A DNA stretch of 64,000 nucleotides from an uncultured Shewanella sp. (GTDB lineage: Bacteria; Pseudomonadota; Gammaproteobacteria; Enterobacterales; Shewanellaceae): assembly GCF_947501665.1 (NCBI RefSeq), contig NZ_CANMWS010000014.1, forward strand, positions 1 to 64,000. The letters are read 5' to 3'. Every line of letters begins with the position of its first letter. Within the stretch, counting starts at the first letter, position 1. Of the stretch, positions 47,081-57,151 are shown one piece after another. Under the pieces are notes generated by a model. The model worked only from the letters and a program-made list of their open reading frames with translations, did not search any database and was not told the DNA's origin. Position numbers and translations under genes: made by a program.

Positions 47081-47468
47081 AACGTCATAAATCTACTGAA
47101 ACAAAATTAACCTGATAATTTTAAATGAGTTAATTGGGTTATTTGACACTCAACATATCTATTTCAGGTTAAGGAGTGTGTCGTTGGCTCAATACAACGG
47201 CATACTCCTTCGTTTTACATCATATTTTTTGTTGTACACCTTAGCAACTTCAGCTTTTCTCTCAGATTTCAAACATACAACCTCTACCGCTAAAAATAGA
47301 CACAAGTTGATTTTAAATAAAAACATTAATTATCAGATGATTGTCCGTACTCTCTGAACTAAATTATTTTATAAAAGCAACATCCAATAACTTTACATAT
47401 AAATCACTATTCATCCGCTGCAAATACTGGCAACGTTAAATCAAACAAATAATAAAGTGGAGTCTGAT
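47081..47468. other. Gap between trmL and the symporter gene
   Basis: 388 bases with no gene. It contains a long imperfect hairpin at 47172-47209 (listed separately), then AT-rich DNA presumably with the promoter of the symporter gene. Confidence 0.4.
47172..47209. terminator. Imperfect 15-bp hairpin downstream of trmL
   Basis: AGGAGTGTGTCGTTG (47172-47186) pairs with CAACGGCATACTCCT (47195-47209) at 13 of 15 positions, loop of 8 bases, followed by TCGTTTT. It may terminate trmL, though it is about 90 bases after the stop. Confidence 0.55.
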
Positions 47469-48686
47469 ATGCAAATGTGGTTAAAAATATTATTTAGTGT
47501 TTTTCTTGGTGCCGTCGCTGGATATCTAATTGGCCCTCCCATTGAAGTCATAAAGCCTATTGGCGATATTTTCCTTAACTTAATCAGAATGCTGGTCATT
47601 CCTTTAGTCTTTAGCTGCATTATTACCGCAATTACTGCTAACAAAGATTTATCCAACCTGACTCATCTGGGCTTGCGATCTGTTTCTCTTTATATGTTAA
47701 CGACATTAATGGCCGCTGTTGTCGGGCTGACATTTGCCTTAAGCTTTCATGTCGGTGATTTAGGTAATAGTTTGCCCCTCATTAATGTCACGAATAACGA
47801 TACCATTGCCCCTCCCTCTATTATCAATATGTTAGTTGATATCTTTCCCACAAACCCTATTGCAAGCATGGCTGAAGGCAACATGATCCAAACCATTGTG
47901 TTTGCCATTTTTATTGGCGTCGCCATTAACTTAAATGGAAAAAAAGGTGAGACATTTCAAAGGGTCATTGATTCAATGGGCCATATCATGCTAACCCTAA
48001 TGCAATTAATCATTAAAGTAGCACCTTTAGGTATTTTCGCAATTATAGCCGTGATCGCGGGTACTCAAGGCGTCAATGTACTCACACCACTCATCAAACT
48101 GCTCTTACTCGTTTACGTGGCTTGCCTAACACAAATTTATGGTGTGTATACCCTATTGCTTACTTTATTCGCTAAAGTATCCCCACTGCCTTTTTTCAAA
48201 AAAATTATTAGCGCCCAACTTATGGCTTTCTCTTCAAGTAGTAGCGTTGCCACTTTACCCATGACACTCGATGTCGCCAAAGAGCAATTAGGTATCTCTA
48301 AAGAAACAGCCCATTTCGTCTTACCATTAGGCATGACCATTAATATGGACGGTTCATCATTAAACTATGTTTTAAGTAGTATCTTTATAGCCAACATTGC
48401 GGGTATAGATCTATCCACTCCCCAATATTTATTAATCATCTTCGTCTCTATTATCACTTCAATTGGTGCTGCAGGCGTCCCCGCTGTAGCCATGTCGGGG
48501 CTCTTTGTTGTTGTGGCTACTTGTGGATTACCAGTTGAAGGAATAGCCATCGTATTAGCCATTGATAGATTGATGGATATGGTACGAACAGCAACCAGTG
48601 TCACGGGGGATTTAGCAGTAGCGACTACAGTCGACAGCTTAAACAAAACACTTGATAAATCATATTACTACAGTAAAAATACCTAA
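47469..48686 (+). CDS. Dicarboxylate/amino acid:cation symporter (DAACS/GltP family)
   Basis: 405 residues from ATG 47469 (GTGGAGT upstream; an in-frame GTG is at 47457). Hydrophobic with eight helices and two hairpin loops. Hairpin 1 has the serine-rich SSSSSVATLPMTLDVAKEQLGIS (about 258-280) and helix 7 the NMDGSSLNYVLSS motif (about 297-309), where sodium or proton and substrate bind in GltP/Glt-Ph. It imports glutamate, aspartate or dicarboxylates. Which substrate cannot be decided. A terminator follows. Confidence 0.88.
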   Translation: MQMWLKILFSVFLGAVAGYLIGPPIEVIKPIGDIFLNLIRMLVIPLVFSCIITAITANKDLSNLTHLGLRSVSLYMLTTLMAAVVGLTFALSFHVGDLGNSLPLINVTNNDTIAPPSIINMLVDIFPTNPIASMAEGNMIQTIVFAIFIGVAINLNGKKGETFQRVIDSMGHIMLTLMQLIIKVAPLGIFAIIAVIAGTQGVNVLTPLIKLLLLVYVACLTQIYGVYTLLLTLFAKVSPLPFFKKIISAQLMAFSSSSSVATLPMTLDVAKEQLGISKETAHFVLPLGMTINMDGSSLNYVLSSIFIANIAGIDLSTPQYLLIIFVSIITSIGAAGVPAVAMSGLFVVVATCGLPVEGIAIVLAIDRLMDMVRTATSVTGDLAVATTVDSLNKTLDKSYYYSKNT

Positions 48687-48707
48687 GGTTCTAATCTATT
48701 CTTAAAA

Positions 48708-48734
48708 AAAGAGACTGTTCAATACAGTCTCTTT
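48708..48734. terminator. Bidirectional terminator
   Basis: AAAGAGACTGT / ACAGTCTCTTT with loop TCAAT, between the symporter and the convergent ccmH. Confidence 0.9.
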
Positions 48735-48738
48735 TTCT

Positions 48739-49236
48739 TTACTGCTTGTTTTTTTTAAGCAGAGCTTCAAGCTCTCTATGCTCATCTTCACTCATTGCTT
48801 GCACACTATTCACTCTAGTACTGTGCCGACGAATAAAAATAAACCCTATCAACAAAGCCATCAAGAGTAATAAAGACGGGCCTAACCAAAGTAAATAGGT
48901 TTTGGGCTCCATCTTAGGCTTATAAAGGACAAATTCACCATAACGACTGGTCATAAAGTCAATAATGTCTCGATCGCTCTTACCAGCGTCCACCATTTTA
49001 AAAACCACTAAACGTAAATCTTGAGCGACAGGAGAATTTGAATCGATCAAATTTTGATTTTGACACTGAGGGCAACGCAACTCATTAGCAATGGACAGCG
49101 CCCTAACTTGATTAACCTCTGATTTAAATTGATAAGTATCCACAGGCGTTGCCTGCACTGATAAACTTATACTCAAAAACAGCATCGCAACCAAACCAAC
49201 AAACATCGCCAAGCGCAGACCGTTAAGCGTCTTCAT
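48739..49236 (-). CDS. ccmH: Cytochrome c maturation protein CcmH
   Basis: 165 residues. Signal/anchor helix (about 12-30), then the redox motif LRCPQCQNQNLIDSNSPVAQDLR (about 53-75, LRCxxC) and a second membrane helix (about 118-137) with a short charged tail. It reduces apocytochrome CXXCH cysteines with CcmG before haem ligation. Overlaps the end of ccmG by 4 bases (ATGA), indicating coupled translation in ccmFGH. Confidence 0.95.
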   Translation of the reverse strand: MKTLNGLRLAMFVGLVAMLFLSISLSVQATPVDTYQFKSEVNQVRALSIANELRCPQCQNQNLIDSNSPVAQDLRLVVFKMVDAGKSDRDIIDFMTSRYGEFVLYKPKMEPKTYLLWLGPSLLLLMALLIGFIFIRRHSTRVNSVQAMSEDEHRELEALLKKNKQ

Positions 49237-49787
49237 AGTCGTTCAGCTCCTTTGGCTTCAGCTTGTAGCTGTTTAACCATAGGCAATAATGTCTCTGTCC
49301 ACACTTGATTATCAATCGGACCTGCAAAACGAAAACGAATAATGCCTTTATGATCCACCAAAAAACTCTCCGGCGCACCATAAACCCCCAAATCTAAACC
49401 TAAACGTCCTTTATCATCAAACATATTCAGCACATAAGGATTGCCATCATCTTTTAATAACTTGATTGCAGCCTCTCGATCGTCGCGGTAATTAATCCCA
49501 TAAATAGGCAAAATATCTTGCTGCGCCAAGCGCATCAAAAAAGGATGTTCATACATACAAGATGGGCACCACGTCCCCCAAACATTAAGTAAAGAAACTT
49601 GACCATTAATCGTCTCATTAGTAATCAGAGTCTCAGGGTTATCTAAGTCCTGTAATTGAAAGTGAGGCACAGGTTTACCTTCAAGCACTGATTCTAGTTT
49701 CTGTGGATTTAAAAACAAACCACGATATAAAAGTATGCCCATCACTAAAAATACGGCTAATGGAATAAACAATATTAATTTTTTCAT
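49233..49787 (-). CDS. ccmG: Thiol:disulfide interchange protein CcmG (DsbE)
   Basis: 184 residues. N-terminal membrane anchor (about 5-24), then a thioredoxin fold with active site WGTWCPSCMYEHPFL (about 70-84, CPSC in place of the usual CPTC) and the cis-Pro segment YGAPESFLVD (about 137-146). It supplies reductant for cytochrome c assembly in the periplasm. Lies 14 bases after ccmF. Confidence 0.95.
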   Translation of the reverse strand: MKKLILFIPLAVFLVMGILLYRGLFLNPQKLESVLEGKPVPHFQLQDLDNPETLITNETINGQVSLLNVWGTWCPSCMYEHPFLMRLAQQDILPIYGINYRDDREAAIKLLKDDGNPYVLNMFDDKGRLGLDLGVYGAPESFLVDHKGIIRFRFAGPIDNQVWTETLLPMVKQLQAEAKGAERL

Positions 49788-49800
49788 CTTTCCTCGCCTA

Positions 49801-51783
49801 TTATACTGTCACAGGTTTGTTGTTAATTGACGGAATTTTATTAACTTGAGCCGCTGTTTTACGTTGACGATACCGTTTGTCCATCGCCGCTAACAAACCA
49901 CCAAACATCATAAAAATTGCCCCAAACCATAACCAACGCACAAAGGGTTTATAGTTTAAGCGAACAGCAAACTCAGTGCTATTTATCGGATCGCCCATAG
50001 TAATATAAAGATCTCTAAACACTCCCCAATCAATACCCGCCTCTGTCATGCTCATCACTTGCACCGTATACTGGCGTCTATCGGGCTGCAATAATGCAAC
50101 AAACTCACCATTTTTCGATACTTGAATTTGCCCCTCTTGCGCCATATAGTTAGGCCCAGGAACGGGTTTAGTTTCAAGGTAAGCAAACTCATAACCAGCC
50201 AGTTCCTTGGTGATTCCAGGTCCCATTCGAACACTCTTTTCTACAGAATAATTCGATACCATAGTCGCACCAACAATCGATACCGCAATACCAAGATGAG
50301 CAATCAACATGCCCCATTGACTCCCCGTTAAGCGACTAAGCTGAAGTTGACCTTGAGGGCTTCTCAGTAAATTATACCCCGCTCTCAATGTTGACAGTGT
50401 CACCCAAGTCGCAGCAGTAATACCTAACATCACCCAAAGATTAAATTCACTACCGGCAATAAAAGGAACTGCCCCCCCCGTTAATAAAGCTATAGCTGCA
50501 GGTAGTAATAATTGCTTTTGTAACTCGCCCGCCTTAGATTTTTTCCAACGGATAATCGGTCCAATCCCCATCACGCCGAAAAGAACCAATACAATAGGCA
50601 CAAATACCGCATTAAAATAAGGGGGACCAACAGAGATTTTCCCCATTCCCAAACCATCAATAATCAGTGGATATAAGGTTCCCAACAATACTGTTCCGCA
50701 GGCGACAGTAAGGATCAAGTTACAGGCTAACAACATGGTTTCTTTTGAATTTAATTCAAACCGTGCGGGACTTTTTAAATTACTTGCTCTAAACGCAAAT
50801 AACGTTAAGGAACCACCAACGGTGATCCCAAGCAATAGCAAAATAAACATGCCTCTTCCGGGATCAGACGCAAATGAATGGACTGAAGTCAATACGCCAG
50901 AACGAACAATAAAGGTGCCTAATAAACTTAACGAAAACGCAAAAATAGACAGTAAAACCGTCCAGTTTCTAAACGTACCACGCTTTTCAGTCACAATTAA
51001 AGAGTGCAATAAGGCCGTTCCGATCAACCAAGGCATAAACGAAGCATTTTCAACAGGATCCCAAAACCACCAACCGCCCCAACCTAACTCATAATACGCC
51101 CACCAAGAACCGAGAGCGATTCCACCCGTTAGAAATATCCACGCAGCCAGCGTCCAAGGTCGTGTCCAGCGCGCCCAAGCAGAATCGAGTCGCCCACTCA
51201 TTAAAGCTGCAATAGCAAAAGCAAAGCTCACCGAAAAACCCACATAACCAAGATACAACATCGGAGGGTGAATAATTAAGCCAACATCTTGCAGCATTGG
51301 GTTTAAATCGCGCCCTTCCATCGGCATGGGAAATAAACGCTCAAAAGGATTTGAGGTCAATAGCATAAAAAAAGTAAAGCCAGCGATAATGATAGCTAAA
51401 ATCGCCAGCACTCGAGCAACAAAAGCCGCTTCTAAATTTCGGCTTAACAGTGCCACAGCAGTAGTCCAAACTGATAAAGCAAAGACCCAAAACAGCAGCG
51501 ATCCTTCGTGCCCTCCCCACACAGCAGCTAACTTAAAGAAAAAAGGCAATAAAGAATTTGAATGATTGGCGACATAAGCAACGGAGAAGTCATCGACAGC
51601 AAAGCTATAACCTAATGCCAAAATAGCAAAACCAATGAATGTAAACATGCCATAGGTTAAAGGACGTGCGTAACCGACTAGATATTGATCTTTTCGAGCC
51701 ACGCCCACTAATGGAACAATCGCCAATAGCAAAGCAAACGCCAAGCCTAAGATCAGCGAAAAATGTCCAAGTTCAGGGATCAT
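49801..51783 (-). CDS. ccmF: Haem lyase subunit CcmF
   Basis: 660 residues with about fifteen membrane helices. The WWD haem-handling motif appears as YYELGWGGWWFWDPVENASFMPWL (about 228-251), and conserved His positions occur in GGHEGSLLFWV (about 91) and IHPPMLYLGYVG. It attaches haem from CcmE to apocytochromes with CcmH. First gene of ccmFGH; divergent from ccmI. Confidence 0.96.
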   Translation of the reverse strand: MIPELGHFSLILGLAFALLLAIVPLVGVARKDQYLVGYARPLTYGMFTFIGFAILALGYSFAVDDFSVAYVANHSNSLLPFFFKLAAVWGGHEGSLLFWVFALSVWTTAVALLSRNLEAAFVARVLAILAIIIAGFTFFMLLTSNPFERLFPMPMEGRDLNPMLQDVGLIIHPPMLYLGYVGFSVSFAFAIAALMSGRLDSAWARWTRPWTLAAWIFLTGGIALGSWWAYYELGWGGWWFWDPVENASFMPWLIGTALLHSLIVTEKRGTFRNWTVLLSIFAFSLSLLGTFIVRSGVLTSVHSFASDPGRGMFILLLLGITVGGSLTLFAFRASNLKSPARFELNSKETMLLACNLILTVACGTVLLGTLYPLIIDGLGMGKISVGPPYFNAVFVPIVLVLFGVMGIGPIIRWKKSKAGELQKQLLLPAAIALLTGGAVPFIAGSEFNLWVMLGITAATWVTLSTLRAGYNLLRSPQGQLQLSRLTGSQWGMLIAHLGIAVSIVGATMVSNYSVEKSVRMGPGITKELAGYEFAYLETKPVPGPNYMAQEGQIQVSKNGEFVALLQPDRRQYTVQVMSMTEAGIDWGVFRDLYITMGDPINSTEFAVRLNYKPFVRWLWFGAIFMMFGGLLAAMDKRYRQRKTAAQVNKIPSINNKPVTV

Positions 51784-52210
51784 GCTGTTACCTCTTTAAT
51801 ATTGGATAGGTTTGGGGCTCAACCAAAGCGTGCCAAACAACATCCGTCATTATCGCTTTCCCACATTATTATCAATATAATGCTCAACAAGTTACATGCT
51901 TAAACAACATTTTGTTATAAATTTTACAAACAAAAAAGATCATTCTCTTTTGATTCGTTAATCATTTAGCGTGGGTGTTAATTTGCGCTATTTTAATGTT
52001 TGTCAGGCTCTATGTCTGCTTATTTCGCAAAAAACTGCGGGTTTCGTCTCATACCGGCACCCTAATAAGCCTCATTTAAGAGCTAAAATGTGAAGCAAAA
52101 CTCAAGACTGAGAAATTAAGGTTATATTAGTGTGTAATGAATGTATAATCAGCAATCAACTCAGCGGTAACACCGCCTTTTGATCACCCAATTTTAAGTG
52201 AAGTAAAATA
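51784..52210. other. Divergent promoter region between ccmF and ccmI
   Basis: 427 bases with no gene. It is AT-rich with a short hairpin GCGGTAACACCGC near 52163-52175 just before ccmI. Promoters for both ccmF and ccmI must lie here, but none is assigned with confidence. Confidence 0.4.
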
Positions 52211-53431
52211 ATGACCACATTATGGATTTTTTTAGCGTTATTCATATTAGTCAGTATCCTATTGATTTGGTTACCACATTTTCGTCAAGCGGCGTTATTG
52301 AAAACAGAAACACACACTGTACGCCAGCAAACGAATCTCAATTTGTTCAATCAAAGGCTACAAACCTTAGAACAAGAACTAAATGATAACTTATTAGATC
52401 AAAAGGAATTTGACTCTCTCAAGCAAGAGCTTGAAATCGGATTATTACAAGATATTAAACAAGGTAAAGATGAAGCCTTAATGCCTCATACTAAGGCTAA
52501 AGGTGTCTTTTGGCCTAGCTTTATGACACTCATGGTCATTGGAATATCAGGTTATCTTTATTCCTCTATTGGCGCCTATCAAGCACTTGAATGGGCCAAT
52601 TCGCCTATTAGTCAGAAAAAAGGCCCTTTGACTATGCTAGAGCGCATTGAAATGATGCAAGCACAAGCCAAAGTGCAACCTGATAATAGTCAATTATGGT
52701 TCAGCTTAGGCCATGCTTATATGGCGATGAATCAATATAAAGAAGCGATTAATGCTTTTGACAAAGCGATTGATTTAGCAGGTGTTCATGCCGAATTACT
52801 CGGCCCTAAAGCCACTGCAATGTATTACGATGCCCAGCAACAACTGACACCTGAAGTACAAGCATTGATTAAACAATCATTAACGCTTAATCCTACCGAT
52901 CCTGCAACATTATTATTGGTGGGGATGGATGCATTCCTTAATGGCCAATATCAAGCTTCAATCGATGCTTGGCAACTCATCCTAGATAGTAATCAAGATA
53001 ATATTGATAGAGCTGCTATTAACAACGCAATCGATAATGCCAAAGCCCAACTGAAACCAGAGCCGACTCAGGCTGTTAATGAAGTCAGTTCAAGTCATAC
53101 TTTGACAATGAATATCAATGTTGACAGTGCATTAAAAGCACATGTTGACGCGAGTGATACCTTGTTTATTTTTGCTCGAACACTTTCAACACCTAAAATC
53201 CCACTCGTGGCCACGAAAATATCAGCTAGCCAATTACCGACTCAAGTTGTGCTGACAAACCAAGATAAGCTCAATGAGCGAGCCCTCATTCCCGGCGAGA
53301 CGGTGGAAGTCATCGCCGTATTGTCAAAACACAATCAAGTTAAACCGCAAAAAGGTGACCTCACAGCTGAGATAATGCATTTACAAGTCGGTCAAAGTGC
53401 CACACTTAAATTGAATACACTTATCAGATAA
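52211..53431 (+). CDS. ccmI: Cytochrome c biogenesis TPR protein CcmI
   Basis: 406 residues. Two N-terminal helices (about 3-22 and 98-115) flank a coiled-coil loop (TNLNLFNQRLQTLEQELNDNLL, typical of the CcmI-1 domain); the periplasmic part has TPR repeats (about 130-250: QLWFSLGHAYMAMNQYKEAINAFDKAIDLA) and a C-terminal beta domain (about 295-405). It chaperones apocytochromes to CcmF/H. It is divergent from ccmF and convergent with the cytochrome gene. Confidence 0.92.
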   Translation: MTTLWIFLALFILVSILLIWLPHFRQAALLKTETHTVRQQTNLNLFNQRLQTLEQELNDNLLDQKEFDSLKQELEIGLLQDIKQGKDEALMPHTKAKGVFWPSFMTLMVIGISGYLYSSIGAYQALEWANSPISQKKGPLTMLERIEMMQAQAKVQPDNSQLWFSLGHAYMAMNQYKEAINAFDKAIDLAGVHAELLGPKATAMYYDAQQQLTPEVQALIKQSLTLNPTDPATLLLVGMDAFLNGQYQASIDAWQLILDSNQDNIDRAAINNAIDNAKAQLKPEPTQAVNEVSSSHTLTMNINVDSALKAHVDASDTLFIFARTLSTPKIPLVATKISASQLPTQVVLTNQDKLNERALIPGETVEVIAVLSKHNQVKPQKGDLTAEIMHLQVGQSATLKLNTLIR

Positions 53432-53443
53432 CATTTAAACACA

Positions 53444-53469
53444 AAAAAACCGGCAATTGCCGGTTTTTT
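53444..53469. terminator. Bidirectional terminator
   Basis: AAAAAACCGGC / GCCGGTTTTTT around AATT, a compact perfect palindrome with long A and T runs between ccmI and the convergent cytochrome gene. Confidence 0.93.
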
Positions 53470-53492
53470 AATGTAAAAAAGCAATCAAATTA

Positions 53493-53792
53493 TTATTTTG
53501 CCTTAGACATAAATTCAATGGCATTTTTGTAATCTTCATCTGTACAATCCATGCACATTCCACCTGGTGGCATCGCATTCTTACCCGTTTTAACAGTAGA
53601 GATTAATGTCTCCATACCTTGAGTTAGACGAGGTTCCCATGCGGCAACATCATTGACTTTTGGTGCGCCAGCAACCCCCATGCTGTGACATACTTGACAC
53701 GCCTTGTTATACACTTCTTCGCCTGTTTGAGCGAAAACGTTAGCGGACAAGGTTAATGCTGCTACTGCAGTCATAGCTAACCGTTTTTTCAT
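53493..53792 (-). CDS. scyA: Small soluble cytochrome c5 (ScyA-type)
   Basis: 99 residues. Signal peptide cleaved near VFA-Q (residue 21), haem motif CQVCHS (about 33-38), axial Met in NAMPPGGMCMDC (about 73-84) and the C-terminal cysteine pair CMDC of c5 cytochromes. Shewanella ScyA shuttles electrons in the periplasm to the cytochrome c peroxidase and oxidases. It lies inside the ccm locus, on the opposite strand to ccmABCDE, as in Shewanella. Confidence 0.9.
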   Translation of the reverse strand: MKKRLAMTAVAALTLSANVFAQTGEEVYNKACQVCHSMGVAGAPKVNDVAAWEPRLTQGMETLISTVKTGKNAMPPGGMCMDCTDEDYKNAIEFMSKAK

Positions 53793-54306
53793 GATTTATG
53801 TTCCTAATGCAAATACATACAAAGCCCAACGCCGCTTTTTAATGATTAATCTTAGATCTTTCAATCCAATGAAGCGGACTCTTTTTTAGCGCGACAAGCC
53901 TACTACAAAAGGTAACAAATCTCACCTTTTTGTGACCAAAATGCCACCTAGATCTCGATTTTAGTACAAAAATAGCGCTATAATCGCACATTAGATATTG
54001 CTAAATAACAGGTATCCACTCTATATAAGCAAGAATATTGTCGAGATAAGAGGATAGATAGCCAACACGGTACCCAGATCAAATATTCGACACACAAAGT
54101 TAACCAATACTAAACCCCTTGACCTATTTATGTTAATATCGCTCCCTATTGAACGTACTATCGGTTCAATAGGCTGCAATAATTTAATAAATAAAATTAA
54201 ATATCGGCATTCGGTCAATAAAAAATCTCATGTTTGGTACTCCACACATGGGTTAATAATATGAAATATAAACAATATTAATGACATCATTGCATTAGGT
54301 GATAAC
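53793..54306. other. Regulatory gap between scyA and ccmA
   Basis: 514 bases with no gene between divergent genes. A possible -10 TATAAT lies at 53981-53986. Two inverted repeats are present: an imperfect one near 53906-53932 (ACAAAAGGT with ACCTTTTTGT) and a perfect one, CCTATTGAAC / GTTCAATAGG (54145-54154 / 54164-54173). Confidence 0.5.
54145..54173. repeat. Perfect 10-bp inverted repeat upstream of ccmA
   Basis: CCTATTGAAC and GTTCAATAGG are separated by 9 bases and stand about 130 bases before the ccmA start. No T-run follows, so a leader structure or operator is more likely than a terminator. Role unknown. Confidence 0.6.
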
Positions 54307-54957
54307 GTGGTAGTACCGACAAAAAATAACACACTGCTGAGTGCTACTGATCTCACTTGTATACGTGAAGAACGTATTTTATTTGATGAACTCAGTTTTG
54401 ATATCAAGTGTGGCGATATTATTCAAATAGAAGGCCCAAATGGTGCAGGTAAAACAAGTCTTTTAAGGATCTTAGCCGGGCTATCACGCCCCTATTCAGG
54501 ACAAGTCCTTTTTAAACATCAACCCATTATCTCTTGCCGCGATGACTACCACGGTGATTTGCTTTATTTAGGTCACTTGCCCGGCGTAAAAAGTGAGTTA
54601 ACCGCAAGCGAAAACCTTAATTTCAATTTAACATTAATGGGCTACCAAGATTTCGATTCCAGCGATATTTTAAACAAAGTGGGTCTTTTTGGATTTGAAG
54701 ACAGTGTAACAGGTCATTTATCTGCGGGACAACATCGCCGCACAGCATTAGGTCGTTTGTGGCATAATGATGCCAGTATTTGGATTTTAGATGAGCCTTT
54801 TACCGCCATTGATAAAAACGGCGTAAAGCAATTAGAAAGTTTATTTATTGAACATGCAGACAGGGGGGGCTGCGTGATCTTGACCACTCATCAAGATATG
54901 AGCCTTATCAGCCCACAAAGGTTGAAAAAAATTCAACTCGAATATCGTATGCTATGA
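54307..54957 (+). CDS. ccmA: Haem exporter ATP-binding protein CcmA
   Basis: 216 residues from a GTG at 54307. ABC ATPase with Walker [19 protein letters not shown] (about 42-59), signature [15 protein letters not shown] (about 138-152) and Walker [13 protein letters not shown] (about 158-169). With CcmB, CcmC and CcmD it releases holo-CcmE from CcmC. Its stop overlaps the ccmB start (ATGA). First gene of ccmABCDE. Confidence 0.95.
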   Translation: MVVPTKNNTLLSATDLTCIREERILFDELSFDIKCGDIIQIEGPNGAGKTSLLRILAGLSRPYSGQVLFKHQPIISCRDDYHGDLLYLGHLPGVKSELTASENLNFNLTLMGYQDFDSSDILNKVGLFGFEDSVTGHLSAGQHRRTALGRLWHNDASIWILDEPFTAIDKNGVKQLESLFIEHADRGGCVILTTHQDMSLISPQRLKKIQLEYRML

Positions 54958-55652
54958 GAAATGTTATGCAAAAAAACATGAATTATTCCCGTGCATTCCT
55001 CTGTGTACTCTTACGTGATTTACAGGTTGCAGTGCGTCATCGCAATGATATCTTCAACCCATTATTATTTTTTATTCTAGTGATCGTGTTATTTCCATTG
55101 GCCATTGGCCCAGAGCCAGCAACATTAAGTCGCATTGCCTCAGGAAGCATTTGGGTTGCCGCTTTATTGTCTTCAATGCTATCACTTGAACGACTCTTCA
55201 AGGCTGATCATCTCGATGGCAGTCTTGAACAAATGCTATTGAGCCCGCATCCACTGATTTTATTAGTGTTAGCAAAAGTCATTTCACATTGGGTACTTAC
55301 AGGGATCCCGCTTATCATCATCGCTCCGCTATTGGCTGTACTATTACACCTTGAGTCTCAAAGTTATGGTGCATTATTGATGACTTTAGCCCTTGGCACG
55401 CCTATTTTAAGCTTATTAGGCGCAATTGGTGCAGCATTAACAGTAGGACTGCCAAAAGGTGGCGTGCTACTGAGTTTGTTAATTTTGCCTTTATATATTC
55501 CCGTTCTTATTTTTTCGACCAGCGCGATTGACGCTGCAAGTATGAATTTAGTTTATACCGGACAACTCGCCATTATCGGCGCAATGCTAATAACATCATT
55601 AATTTTGGCCCCTTTTGCCATTGGGGCTTCATTGAGAGTGAGTATTAATTAA
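54954..55652 (+). CDS. ccmB: Haem exporter permease CcmB
   Basis: 232 residues from the ATG overlapping the ccmA stop (in-frame ATGs at 54966 and 54978 are alternatives). Six membrane helices; typical stretches are [22 protein letters not shown] (about 18-39), [10 protein letters not shown] and [23 protein letters not shown] (about 83-105). Partner of CcmA in the inner membrane. ccmC starts 1 base after its stop. Confidence 0.95.
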   Translation: MRNVMQKNMNYSRAFLCVLLRDLQVAVRHRNDIFNPLLFFILVIVLFPLAIGPEPATLSRIASGSIWVAALLSSMLSLERLFKADHLDGSLEQMLLSPHPLILLVLAKVISHWVLTGIPLIIIAPLLAVLLHLESQSYGALLMTLALGTPILSLLGAIGAALTVGLPKGGVLLSLLILPLYIPVLIFSTSAIDAASMNLVYTGQLAIIGAMLITSLILAPFAIGASLRVSIN

Positions 55653-55653
55653 T

Positions 55654-56400
55654 ATGTGGAAATGGTTACATTCTTATGCTGATCCTCAGAAGGCATACCG
55701 TTTATCAAACATCCTATTACCGTGGTTTAGTTATTTAGCCATGCTATTTATTGGTGTGGGTACTCTTTGGGGACTGCTTTTTGCCCCCAGTGATTACCAA
55801 CAAGGTGATAGCTACCGTATCATCTTCATCCATGTACCCGCAGCCTCAATGTCAATGACAGCCTATGTCGCTATGGCCAGTGCCTCTTTTGTCGGTATTG
55901 TATGGCAAATAAAGTCAGCAGATTGGGTGGCAGCTTCCATCGCCCCTGTCGGCGCTGTCATGACCTTTATTGCGCTGATTACTGGTGCCGCTTGGGGAAA
56001 GCCTATGTGGGGAACATGGTGGGTCTGGGATGCAAGACTCACCTCTGAACTCATATTACTTTTCTTATATTTAGGGGTTATAGCCCTCTATGCTTCATTT
56101 GAAGATAAAGTATTAGCCGCACGAGCCGCTGGCATTTTAGCCATTGTAGGCGTGGTAAACATTCCCATTATTAAATATTCCGTTGAATGGTGGAGCTCTC
56201 TTCACCAACCATCGACCATTAAAATTACCGAAGAATCAACAATGTCCAGTGACATGCTCTATCCGCTATTGATCAATATCGGTGGCTTTGGCTTACTCTT
56301 AGGCGCAATCACTTTGCTACGTTTTCGCACAGAGGTTCTCACTCGAAACAGCATGCGTTCTTGGGTAAGAGAACTTGCTCAACAAGAGGATAACCAATAA
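55654..56400 (+). CDS. ccmC: Haem delivery protein CcmC
   Basis: 248 residues, six helices. The WWD motif is WGKPMWGTWWVWDARLTSELILLFLYLG (about 110-137); flanking haem-ligand histidines appear in FIHVPAASMSM (about 57) and in WSSLHQPS (near 185). It attaches haem to CcmE. The stop overlaps ccmD by 1 base. Confidence 0.96.
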   Translation: MWKWLHSYADPQKAYRLSNILLPWFSYLAMLFIGVGTLWGLLFAPSDYQQGDSYRIIFIHVPAASMSMTAYVAMASASFVGIVWQIKSADWVAASIAPVGAVMTFIALITGAAWGKPMWGTWWVWDARLTSELILLFLYLGVIALYASFEDKVLAARAAGILAIVGVVNIPIIKYSVEWWSSLHQPSTIKITEESTMSSDMLYPLLINIGGFGLLLGAITLLRFRTEVLTRNSMRSWVRELAQQEDNQ

Positions 56401-56600
56401 TGCAATTTCACAGTATCAGTGATTTTTTAAATATGGGGGGCTATGCATTTTATGTATGGCTATCTTATGGCGTCACCTTCACTTGCTTTGGATTATTAAT
56501 CTTCACCAGCCGAGCTAAAAAGAAGCAGCTATTTAAAAATATCAATAAAAAAAGACAAAGAGAACAACTATTAAAAGCCAGACGGAGTAATACACAGTGA
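56400..56600 (+). CDS. ccmD: Small membrane protein CcmD
   Basis: 66 residues, one membrane helix (about 17-39) with the family pattern [18 protein letters not shown] before it and a strongly basic tail. It helps release holo-CcmE from CcmABC. Overlaps both ccmC and ccmE by a few bases, so translation is coupled. Confidence 0.92.
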   Translation: MQFHSISDFLNMGGYAFYVWLSYGVTFTCFGLLIFTSRAKKKQLFKNINKKRQREQLLKARRSNTQ

Positions 56601-57082
56601 ATTCAAGACGCAAAAAAAGACTCACCTTAGCCATCGCGCTTATTGCTGGCGTTGTGGCTGTGACCTCTTTATTACTGTATGCACTAAACAGTAATATGAA
56701 TTTATTTTTCACCCCATCAGAAATTTTACACGGCAAACCAGATACAGGCATAAAACCAACAATTGGACAAAGGATCCGTGTTGGTGGAATGGTAACGGTT
56801 GGCTCAATGAAAAGAGATCCTGATAGCCTCTACGTTGAATTTGCTATCCATGATGGATCAGGAGAAGAAGTGATTATCACCTATGATGATCTCTTGCCTG
56901 ATTTATTCAGAGAAGGTCAAGGCATTGTCGCTCAAGGAGTATTGAGCTCTGCAGGCCGTATCGAAGCAACTGAAGTCTTAGCCAAACACGATGAAAATTA
57001 TATGCCACCAGAAGTGGCTGAAGCCATGGGGAAAAATTATAAAAAACTGGATTACACAGGTAAACAATTAAGCCAGCAATAA
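56597..57082 (+). CDS. ccmE: Haem chaperone CcmE
   Basis: 161 residues. N-terminal anchor (about 8-28), then an OB-fold (about 45-130) with [29 protein letters not shown]. The covalent haem-binding histidine lies in [15 protein letters not shown] (His near 131), followed by the tyrosine of the HxxxY motif. Carries haem to CcmF in the periplasm. Last gene of ccmABCDE. Confidence 0.96.
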   Translation: MNSRRKKRLTLAIALIAGVVAVTSLLLYALNSNMNLFFTPSEILHGKPDTGIKPTIGQRIRVGGMVTVGSMKRDPDSLYVEFAIHDGSGEEVIITYDDLLPDLFREGQGIVAQGVLSSAGRIEATEVLAKHDENYMPPEVAEAMGKNYKKLDYTGKQLSQQ

Positions 57083-57151
57083 TGACCCTTGACCACACTC
57101 ATTAAGATATCAATTTTCAATGAGTGTGGTGGACAAGCGGGTTTAACCACT

